Positions 42,901 to 54,900 of a stretch of 64,000 bases of DNA are shown here, in pieces. Position 1 is the first letter of the stretch. Each line of letters opens with the position of its first letter. The DNA is taken from NCBI RefSeq assembly GCF_029407905.1, contig NC_073634.1, forward strand, positions 29,153,501 to 29,217,500, written 5' to 3'. The position numbers and the translations under genes were made by a program. This stretch comes from Bubalus kerabau (taxonomy: Eukaryota > Chordata > Mammalia > Artiodactyla > Bovidae). The notes under the pieces are model-generated. The model saw nothing but the letters and a program-made list of their open reading frames with translations, ran no database searches and had not been told where the DNA came from.

Positions 42901-45900
42901 ACCTTTGCTTTAAATAAAATCACAAGCACAAAAATTGTATGCAAAGTAACCTATTGAATAACTGTCTGACAATGTCTCTTGATAACCTCCCACATGGAAT
43001 CATCTCAAACTAAGACAATAATATGGTATGTTTTTAAATCTCCCTTATCCAAAACCAAGTTAATGAAAAATGAAGATTATGCTACAAAGCTCTTCTAACC
43101 TCTACAAATGAACAAGAGATCTAAAATATACCTAAAATTCTGAAGAATTCTAAAGCACTCAACATTTTCTAGGTGTAGATACTGAATTATTAATAAGACC
43201 CATTTCCAAGATAAAAGTATGTAGTTTTTTAAAGGATCATTAATGACAAAAGTATTCCCCATCTTTCTAAATAAATCTAAAACATTTAAGAAAAAAAAAA
43301 AGTTAATAAATTAAGGTCAGACTAGCGTATGTGTTTACAAAAAGCAAACAACCCTTAAACCATTTATTTTAATAAAGCAGGTCCAACATGCAGGCCAAAA
43401 CATGAAATCAGAGGCATTTCACACTGTAGAAATACAGGCTGTACCTGATTTACAAACATGAAACAGAAATAATCCTTATGTGTGAAGGAAGCCCTGTCAT
43501 GTATCTTTGAATGAGAGCTTCCCATACAGTCAAATCTCACATAAAATCATCTAATTGCAGAGATTTACACATTTACCCCCAAATATCTTAGACTTTTCAG
43601 AAGTAGCCAGTAAGTGTAACTAAAGAATACACACTAAGCAAATATTAACTAAGTAATAATGTAAAAACACTCTACTTATTTTTAATTTAAATGTATTTAT
43701 TTTAATTAGAGGCTAATTACAATATAGTATTGGTTTTGCCATACATCAAAAAACACTCTACTTGTTAATTCAAGAAAGCCCTTACGATGACAATCAAGTT
43801 TTTTCTAACATGTCACTTTTTTTTTTTTTTTTAACCACAGTCAATTAGAGGATGAGATGGTTGGATGGCATCACCAACTCGATGGACATAAGTTTGAGCA
43901 AGCTCTGGGAGTTGGTGATGGACAGGGAAGCCTGGTGTGCTCCAGTCCATGGGGCTGCAAAGAGTCAGACACAACTGAGCAACTGAACTAAACAGTCAAT
44001 TACCAAAGTAAATACATACTCATGAGTTTAAAAATAAAATTGTTGACTTCTTATGTTATTAACCTGAAAAACCAATCACAAAACTTAATGTTACATAATG
44101 TTACATTAAAGAAACTAACACCAGTAGTTTCACAAGTTTATGCAAAACACAGGCAGTAATCGATACCCAACTAGAAATTCTACCACTGGGACCCGGGACA
44201 AAACACAACCACTCTGGCCATCAATGATTCCACCAATGTAAAACAGCAGACTGGAAAACAACGGAAAAAATCAGAATACTAACTAAAAACAATGTCATCT
44301 TGCTTAATTAGGAAATCTAATGATCAGCACTTGTAGATGGCTAATTGATTAAAGTTAGTTAAGTGAACTGAATACTAGATTTTTACCTATGAACCACAGA
44401 AGATACACTGCTACATATTGCTACATATATTTATCCCTTACTTTCAAAAGTTTTATCTGGCTGTTTTATCTACAAGATCAGTTATTAATAACCTATCCCC
44501 ATGTTAGTCAGGCAAACACAAAATATTTTAAATCACCCAGAACAATGTGTCAGGTTCAGGTGAGTGTAAAATACTGCTCACCAATGAAAGCTAAATAAGA
44601 GAGATTTCAAAATCATAGTGAAGGGACTTCTTTGGTGGTTCAGTGGCTAAGACTCTGTGTTGCCAAAGCAGGGAACCTGGGTTCGTTCCCTGGTCAGGGA
44701 AACTAGATCCCACATCTGCAACTAAGGTCGGAGACCCTGTCTGTGTGCCCCCAGTAGCCAAATAAATAAAAATAAATCTTTTAAAAACTGGGGCTTTCCC
44801 TGGTGGTCCAGTGGCTAACACGCCGCGCTCCCAAGGCAGGGGGCCTGGGTTCAATCCCTGGTCAGGGAATTAGATCCCACATGCCACAGGTAAAGACCCA
44901 GAGTGCTGCAACTAAGACCTGGAGCAGCCAAATAAATAAAAACAAACAGTTCTTAAAAATTGTAGTGAAGTGTAGTATTTGTCAATTTTTTTTTATACAA
45001 CCCAAATCTGATAAACTGTTGAGGAGCATAAAAATAAAATTTCTATTCAAAATGCAGTTTAACATGTAACATCAAACAAACAAAATTCAGGCAGAAAACA
45101 GAGATGTTAATAAACCAGCACAGCAGACCGAACATTCTAAAGCTATTTTTTTTCTCACAAATCTTTAATGCTGTCAAATCTCTTTCACGTGTAAGTGTGT
45201 TTAGCTTTATTTAGTTAAGTCAAAATATGACTCTACTATAAAATAAACTGGGGAGAAGGGTTACATATTTAAACCAAAGGATTCTTCATTCTTCAAAAGG
45301 ATTCTCCAGTGTTTCCTTGTAGGACTGCGTTTTCTATCTTTTTTTATTTGAGTCACAATTTATTTTCAAATTCACTTGAACATACTCTGCAAGAAAAAGA
45401 ATTTTGTAGCTAGGGCTTCCAGGTGGTGCAGTGGTAAAGAACCTGTATGCAATGCAGAACATGCACGAGACACAGGTTCGATCCCTGGGCGGGGAAGATC
45501 CCCTGGAGGAGGAAATGGTAACCCACTCCAGTATTCTTGCCTTGAAAATTCCATGGAGAGAGAAGCCTGGCAGTCCATCATGGGGTCGCAAAGAGTCAGA
45601 CATGACTGTGCAACTGGGCACGCACGCAGTCTAGAACAACAGGTATGTTGTAACAGAAAGGAAAGATTAAGGTGGGTCCACGGCAAGGCAGGAACCTACA
45701 CATCTGGCCTGCACCAGCTGAAATGCCCTGCTCCAAATCCTGATGACCCAGTGACATAAACACATAAGGGAAAACTATTTCATCATGCCACTCATGTCAT
45801 ATATGGCTCCTTTATATTTTTTAAGTTAAAACTTCTCAGGCTCCCTCTTGAGACTCCAGCAGTCACTACTAACATCCAGGTTACCACTGAATTTTCTGAC

Positions 45901-48900
45901 AAAATCTGGCACTTAAAAAGTAATTTTTCTCAAGTTGTTTTTTTTTTTTTTTTTGGCCTTTGTTTTTTACTAATTGCTGCTAGTGATTTTTGACCCTTTA
46001 GTGCAAAAACAATGATTTTATAGTTGAGCAATGTACAAGGGCTAGATTATTATTAGACTGATTACTATTAGCCTATTATATACAGGCTTCCATTGGACTC
46101 CCCTATTAAGCCTGTCACTTTTAAAAATATCTTACTTTTTCGGAGCATTTTTAAGTTTACAGAAAAACTGTTCAGAAAGTACAGAGTTACCATATATTAT
46201 ATCCTCTTTTCCCTTGACCCAATTCTGTATTAGTGTGATACATTTGTTACAAATGATGACCAGTAGTTTACAACAGGGTTCACTCTGTGTGTGTACATAT
46301 CCATGCTATGGGTTTTGACAAATACATGACATGCATTACAGAACCACAAAATAGTTTCACTGCATTACAAATGCTCTGTGTCTAACCTGTTCATTCTCTC
46401 CCCCTCCTCCTGAACAAGCAAGCAACCATTTTTCACCTGTCCTGTTTTGCCTTTTCTGAAATGTCATACAGTGGATAGTCTTTTCCAGATTGGCTTCTTT
46501 CACCTAGCAACATACATTTAAGGTTCCACTGTGTGTTTTCATAGCTTGATAGTTCATTTCTTTTTAGTGCTGAGTAACATTTCCTTGTACGGTTATACCA
46601 TTTGTTTCTCAGTTCACCTACAGTAGGACACATTAAGTTGCTTTCTATTTGGGGCCACTATATTAGGCCCTGAATAAAGAAAGACAGTAAAGAATCTGCC
46701 TGCAATGCAGGAGGACCAGGGTTTGATCCCTGGGTCAGGAAGATCCCCTCGAGAACGGAATGGCTACCCAACTCCAGTATTCCTGCCTGGAAAATCCCAA
46801 GGACAGAGAACCCTGGCCAGCTACAGTCCATGGGGTCCCAGGGTTGGGCACAACTTCCATTTTCACGAACAAAGCTACTGTAAACATTTGTGTGCGGGTT
46901 TTGTGTGGACAGGGATCGAATCCTGATCTCCTGATTGCAGACGGATTCTTTATCGTCTGAGCCACCAGGGAAGCCAAGTAAGTATTAATAAACTTGATAA
47001 TCAATTAAACTTAAAAAACAAAAAAAAACTCACCCGTCATGTTAAGTTCTACGAAGGAAATAAACAAGGGACTTTCGAGAAAGAATAACAGCACAGTTCT
47101 ACTTTGGATTAAATGTACCAAGATGATGCTCAAATTTCTAAACTAAGGATGAAAAAAAAAAGCCATACAGACAGCAGAGGATGAGTATTCTCAGCAAACA
47201 AGAGTAGTCGACAGACCAAACAAGTCAACAACAGATGGAATGATACTGGAGAGGAAAGCTGATCTAGACATGGAAGATGAGTATTCTCAGCAAATTAGAA
47301 CAGTCGGCAGACCAAGCAAGCGACCAATAGATGGAATGATACTGGAGAGGCAGGCTGGGCTAGACATGGAGGACTGTGAAAGTAAGGGGTCTGGATTTTA
47401 TTCTAGGTACAGATGTCATCTCAAGTACAAAACTGTATCAGAACCCTACTGAAGGTTTTTAGGGTTCTGATACAGGGGTTGTGGTATGATCTACGTCTGT
47501 TTTGAAAAGATCAGTCTAGCTGTGGGGTGGAGAATAAATTAGAGGGCAGTAAGAACAAACAGATACCATTTTAGGATGCTGTTACAGTAGTCCAGGTGAG
47601 AGACGGACAGAAACTCAGGGTGGGCAGTGGAGATGGGAAAGAAGCACATAGCACTGACACCCCCATCTAATTTCACTACATATTCCAGGCAACAAGTCTT
47701 GCCAGTACAATTTGTTAATTTTCACTCCCATGTAAGAGAGAAAAATTCAGGTATTAATAAAAGTACCCTGCTGCTGCTGCTAAGTCACTTCAGTCGTGTC
47801 CGACTCTGTGCGACCCCACAGACGGCAGCCCACCAGGCTCCCCCATCCCCGGGATTCTCCAGGCAAGAACACTGGAGTGGGTTGCCATTTCCTTCTCCAG
47901 TGCATGAAAGTGAAAAGTGAAAGTCAAGTCTAGAGAGACTTAATTTATCCTCTGCCTATTATGTATCAATTTTAGAGACAAAAACAGAAGCCTTCATGGC
48001 ATAGTGGAAACACCAGCTTTAAGAGCATGGGCTTGAGTCCTGCAGACTAACCTGAATTCAGGCTCTGCCATTTCTAAGATGTGTAACTTTGATCAAGTTA
48101 TCACAACTCTAAGCCTCTAAAACTTCAGAGATAATAGCATTTACCAAACAGGAATCAATGTAAAAAGACAGAGATAACGCAATGTTTCCCAAAATGTTGC
48201 ACTTCTGTTAACAGAATGTTCCACTGGTATCCAATGTTTTTGGATACCAAGTAGACAAAGACCTAATTCTGCAGCTTTATTTACTTAAGTAAATATTCTG
48301 AAATAACTATTGCATCAAGCTCTTTATTTTTCTAATATTCTTGCTGAAAACAAAATTAAGTTATAGCAAGGAGATCAAACCAGTCAATCCTAAAGGAAAT
48401 CAACCCTGAATGTTCACTGGAAGGACCGATGCTGAAGTGAAGCTCCAATACTTTGGCCATCTGATGTGAAGAGCAGACTTATCAGAAAAGGCCTTGATGC
48501 TGGGAAAGATTGAAGGCAGGAGGAGAAGAGGACAACAGAGGATGAGATGGTTGCATGGCATCACTGACTCGATGAACAAGAGTTTGAGCAAGCTCTGGAC
48601 AATAATGAAGGACAGGGAAGCCTGGCGTGCTGCAGTTCATGGGGTCAAAAAGAGTCGGACACAATTTAGTCACTGAACAACAACTCAATTTATCTGACTG
48701 ATCTTTTAAAAAATCTTTTGTAAAGCTGTCACAATGAACTTTTTCCCTGCACTATTTTCTCCCTGAATTTTGCAAGACCTCATTTCTCCAGAAAGTCTTG
48801 CCCAGTTAAGCTGTTCCCCCCGAACGCTGCTTTGTTTTATGGTAACAGAATTTTAGAATAAAAAAGTCACTTGCAGCCCTTCTACACTTGATAACAGTCT

Positions 48901-51900
48901 CCTGGCTTGAAATGCCAATGCCATTCCTATCCACCTACCCAGATGTCCCCTTCATCTCTGGCTCCTCCAGTCCAGAGGGAGGTCTCCTTTGTCTCAGCTT
49001 TGATAGGAAGTGATAAATCAGTTAACCAGGCTGGGACCTACGATGTGATGTGGAGCAAGATACTCTGCAGAATCTATAAAAGAGTGGGATAGATTAGATT
49101 ATTCTCCATATTTCCTCCAGAGTTTACATTCTGAGATCTTATCATGTGCTTACTTACTTGTGATCGCCTTTAATTCCTCAATTTATAGTGTATTAGGTAT
49201 TGCCTTTAAAAAAATACTTTTTATGTCCATAAGTAATCCCTTCAGTACCTAAACCACAACATATTCAGAACATTTGGGAACTGAAAATCACAGCATCTGG
49301 GGATGAATCCCAGCTGTGGAGATTCTAGATAAATTACTTCACCCTTCTAAGCTGCAGTTTCCTAATTTTTAATAAAACAATGCACAGAAGATCAAATGCG
49401 TATGTGATATAGTCACACACACACAATTTGACAATGGTAAAGATCTACACCAAAGGTATTATCCTTTATCCTCATCTCCAACTCAATTCTTCCTAACTCT
49501 AACATCCTTGCCAAGCTTCTGTTCTCTCAGAAAAGAAATCTATCTTCTTTTCAGTTCTGCACCACCTAGCTGAGGCCCCATTAACCCTGATCTGCAGTAC
49601 AAACGTTGTTCCTCACTGGTCTATCCATTCCCAGTTCCTCTCTCTCCCAGAGTCTATGGAAACTGCCAAGACCTGTACCTCTCAAAACCCTCCAATGGCT
49701 TCCAACCAACTTTCTAATCAACTGACTGGCCTCTGCAGTGTCAACTTCCACTACATCCCACCCCACAGAGACACAGAGGATAAAAGTACAACCTCCCAAT
49801 TTCTTCCTCTGTTAACACTGACCACTGATTACCAGTATCCTCTTCAGTTCAGTTCAGTCGCTCAGTCATGTCCGACTCTTTGTGACCCCACAAATCGCAG
49901 CACGCCAGGCCTCCCTGTCCATCACCAACTCCCGGAGTTCACCCAGACTCACATCCATCAAGTCAGTGATGCCATCCAGCTATCTCATCCTCTGTCGTCT
50001 CCTTCTCCTCCTGCCCCCAATCCCTCCCAGCATCAGAGTCTTTTCCAATGAGTCAACTCTTCCCATGAAGTGGCCAAAGTACTGGAGTTTCAGCTTTAGC
50101 ATCATTCCTTCCAAAGAAATCCCAGAGCTGATCTCCTTCAGAATGGACTGGTTGGATCTCCTTGCAGTCCAAGGGACTCTCAAGAATCTTCTCCAACACC
50201 ACAGTTCAAAGGCATCAATTCTTTGGCGCTCAGCCTTCTTCACAGTCCAACTCTCACATCCATACATGACCACAGGAAAAACCATAGCCTTGACTAGACG
50301 GGCCTTTGTTGGCAAAGTAATGTCTCTGCTTTTGAATGTGCTATCTAGGTTGGTCATAACCTTCCTTCCAAGGAGTGTCTTTTAATTTCATGGCTGCAGT
50401 CACCATCTGCAGTGATTTTGGAGCCCCAAAAAATAAAGTCTGACACTATTTCCACTGTTTCCCCATCGATTTCCCATGAAGTGATGGGACCAGATGCCAT
50501 GATCTTCGTTTTCTGAATGGTGAGCTTTAAGCCAACTTTTTCACTCTCCACTTTCACTTTCATCAAGAGGCTTTTGAGTTCCTCTTCACTTTCTGCCATA
50601 AGGGTGGTGTCATCTGCATATCTGAGGTTATTGATATTTCTCCTGTCAATCTTGATTCCAGCTTGTGTTTCTTCCAGTCCAGCGTTTCTCATGATGTACT
50701 CTGCATATAAGTTAAATAATTGCAGGGTGACAATATACAGCCTTGACATACTCCTTTTCCTATTTGGAACCAGTCTGTTGTTCCATGTCCAGTTCTAACT
50801 GTTGCTCCCTGACCTGCATACAAATTTCTCAAGAGGCAGATCAGGTGGTCTGGTATTCCCATCTCTTTCAGAATACCCTGCCGCCAAACAAATGACTCTC
50901 GCCAAACATATTTCAAACATTTCAAACATGACTCTCTTGTCTCTGAAATGCTACACTATTACATTCCTCTCTTATGGACAGCACATATATCAATGTAATA
51001 AGCCACACGTGCCTACCATTGTCCTCTGTAATTGATAAAAGGAGTAGAGGCTGAATCGCAACTCCAAGGAACCGAGACAGACTTTTGATACTTGCTGAAA
51101 AAGTTTTTTTTTTTTTAATGAGAGGTATACAAGGAAAACTTTTCTTTGCTTTTGATTTTAGAAGTCACAACAGTCTGTCATAAGGCAACATGTGCTCTTC
51201 ACCTTTAAGACACCGCTCAATCCAGACCTGCCACCCAAACTGATTTAGCTCAAAGCTTACCCTTCCTCTGATAAGCACATAAGGACTGATGAATAAATTC
51301 TATAATTTCACTGAATAATACTCATCTGTCCTTCTCAGACATGCCTGGAAATCAAGATCAAGGTGAATCTGTGGCGATCCAATGGATTACATGAATGGGA
51401 GTACCCCTTCAAACTCCTCTGCCTCTCACAAATATTCCTTCCTCAATGTCTAAGATTTTCATTGATTTACTCAACAAACATTTGACATCTACTATATGCC
51501 ACAAAGTTAAAGACACCAGGGGAAACAAAAAGAGACAAAAAAAAAAAAAAAGACAAAGCCCCTACTTTCAAGGAGCTTACAATGAAGTCTGCAATGCTAG
51601 TGGGTACAAACTCAATAGTGTTAACTGATGCTTTAGTAATTTTGCACAAGGGAGTGGTCAACAGTGAGAAGCCAGAGATTTAACCAGCAGATTTAACCAG
51701 AAGCCAGCAACAGAGATTTAACAGAGGAGACATATATCAAGAGTGAAATCACCATCAGAGGCAGAGAGGTGGAACGTGGCCCATCAAAGCCTTGCTGGTT
51801 CCCAGGCCAGCAGCACCTTTATCATCCGGGGGCTTGTTAAAAACGCAGAATCTGTCTCCTACCTATCTATACCTACAAAACCAGAATCCACATTTTCACA

Positions 51901-54900
51901 AGACCCCCAGAGAATTCCTGCATTCATTATAGTTTCAGAAGCCCTGCTGTCAAGGACTTTGAAGCAGAGTCTGGATGGCATGGGAATTAACTCACAAGAA
52001 GGGCAGCTCCACAGGCATCTCCAGATCACGAAGCACCTTACCCTGGAACCACCACCAGGGAGCCACCACCATGTCCTATTTTAAGCAGGACAATGACATG
52101 ATCAAATTATCATGGGAACTACAGAATAATGTGGGGAGAAGGTGGGGAATTATTCCAAATGAAGCAGATCTAATAGAACAACATCATTTCTACAATCAAT
52201 ACACAGGAGCAGAGGTGGGGACTGGAGAAGGCAATGGCACCCCATTCCAGTACTCTTGCCTGGAAAATCCCATGGACGGAGGAGCCTGGTAGGCTGCGGT
52301 CCATGGGGATGCGAAGAGTCGGACATGACTGAGTGACTTCACTTTCACTTTTCACTTTCATGCATTGGAGAAGGAAATGGCAACCCACTCCAGTGTTCTT
52401 GCCTGGAGAATCCCAGGGATGAGGGAGCCTGGTGGGCTGTCGTCTATGGGGCTGCACAGAGTCGGACACGACTGAAGTGACTTAGCAGCAGCAGCAGAGG
52501 TGGGGACAGGGAGGTGTCAAGGAAACGTGAATGAAAAATCTTTTAGAAAACTGACAGAAATAGTACAGTTCACTAAAACAGGAAAACACAAGAGGAACAG
52601 ATACAACAGGAAAGACGAATCCAGTTTGATATACTTTTTTAAAATTTTCTAAATTGAAATATAGTTGACTTACAAGGGTGTTAATTTCTGGTGTAAAGTG
52701 ATGAATCCAGTTTGAGATGTATGGGTTTGAAGTACCTATAGTTCAACCGGTTGGAGGTACCTAGTGGCAGTCCATACCCAGGAGAGGAATTGTTACCATC
52801 ACCAGGTAGGGAAGTATGGCCTGATGCAATAAAAGTGGAAGAAGTCACCCAAGGGAATGAAAAAAAAATGAGAAAACCAAAGGACTAAGGACAAATCCCT
52901 CCATCCCTCAATGCTCCCCTCCCCCCTCAAGGCATCAGCATTTAAGAGATGAACAGAGGAAAAAGGATGCGGCAAAGCAAGTGAGAAAAAATTTAAAGAG
53001 AAAAAAAAAAAAAATCAAGGAAGAGAGGTGTCATCAATTTTTATCAAAAAAAAAAAAAAAGGGGGGGGTGGGGATTTCATTAAGGGGAAAATGGGAGACT
53101 AATGCCAGAGGTCGAGGCCTTAGAAAGGATTTGGTTATTAAGAAGTCCCTTTGAAAAATTAGATGAAATAACCTTATATCTCACATATATCTAATTTCAA
53201 AAGATATATACACCCACATATCTCAATGGCTCTTTGTCGGTGATAGAATTAAGGGTGATATTTAATTTATTGCCTCCCCTACCCTATATTTTGCAACTGT
53301 TCCTCAAGGCACACAAATTCTAAAATTTAAATACACATAATAAAGTTAAATAAAGTGATGACAGCTTTTCCTAGTGGTGCGACTACAGTGAGTCAAAGAG
53401 TGAATTCGAAGTTAGCAAATGAGAGACAGGAGTCCAGACAAGGAGAGATTGGGAAGCATGCGAGGTTAAGTCTAGTTTCGGGAAAGGTTTTGTTGTTCAG
53501 ATAGGAAAAAGGTGGGCATGCTTACAGGCTGTGGGTTGGAAACAGTATATAAGTATTCTAAGTCCAGGAGAACAAGAAAACAAATACTTCTTTACTGGCT
53601 TGCTATGAGCTGAGCACAAAGTGATGAAGAAGACCGAGTTCTGCTCTTCTGCAACTCACTTCCTACTAAGGAAATAAACAGCAAGCAGATAAAATCAGAC
53701 AAGTGAGACACGCTGTGATAAACTAAAATAGAGTCCTTTTTTAGACTGAGTGTTGAGTCTTCTCTTAAAGTTGAGTCCTGAATGGCAAGAAATGAGTTTT
53801 ACAAAGAAAGGGGAAAAGGCCTAGTTACCTCTACAAACAATGAACTGAGGATCAAAAAAGGTGGGTAAAGGAATTCCCTGGTGGTCCAGTGGTTGAACTC
53901 CCGCTTACACTGACAGGGTCTGGATTCTGGGTTTTTTTTTTTTTTTAAAGGTAAGGTAATGCAGCAAGGAAATGGATCCCAGGTCTGACAAAGGCCCAGA
54001 CCAACACCCTTGCTACTAGACTGTGTTCTCTCCACTGTTTTCCTCAACTACAACAGTGAAGATGAACTGTAACCTCCCCCATCCTCTGGTCTCAAGAGGA
54101 TGTTAAGAACTAGAAAAATGTAAATAATGGTCATAACTTTCTCAAAAGTACCTCGTTGAAAAAGCCAAGAGATGTAGTTCTGTGAAAGCAGGCCCAACTT
54201 TTAAAGGTTAACTGTTCAGGCCTAATGAGAAAATCCAGGTAGGCTCCAAGTTAGAAGTGCACTGTATTTCAAAGATGTGTAAGAAATCATAAAGCATTTC
54301 CTCCATACAATTCTACACACAGAGTTGGTTTCCAACCTGATTCACAAAGATCCGTGCAATCACAGGAAACTGAGGCCTGTAAATGTTAACTTGTCCAGTG
54401 GCATAATACAGAGCAGCCTGCAGTCCAGCCCGGGCCTATTCCAGAAGCTCAGCTCTTAGTCCTTATGCTGTCTCCCAAAGTACCTTTATTTATATAAACA
54501 CTAGTCTTTCAAAATCAGTTTTGCTTCCATTATAAAACCCCAGTGCCCATCTACCCTCCTCAGGTGATTAGAATAGTACTCATATTAACACTTCCATCAG
54601 TAGCAGCAGCAAGCTTCCATATCCTCTCCATGGCAAAGTCTATAGCAAACTAACCTTCAGATAAACCTCAATCCATGAGGGTATTTATTCACAAATTTGA
54701 CACTCGCTGAGAACTCTTACTTGTCTTTGCACCCCCAGTTCCCAAGGAGTGCCTAGAACGTGTCCGCTCATTCATTCACTGACACGGAGCCTACCGTGAA
54801 AACTCCCAACCCACCTCACATCCTCGTAAACACAGAGGTAAACACCACTCAAAACGCAGGCAAAACCCCTGCTGCTGCAGCTGCTGCTGCTAAGTCGCTT

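Noticed and set aside
47161..47460. CRISPR-like repeat or coding minisatellite
   Set aside because: Only two 96-bp units, no spacer pattern, nuclear mammalian context.
49656..50051. 131-codon plus-strand frame
   Set aside because: Composed of an L2-like fragment running into antisense BovB.
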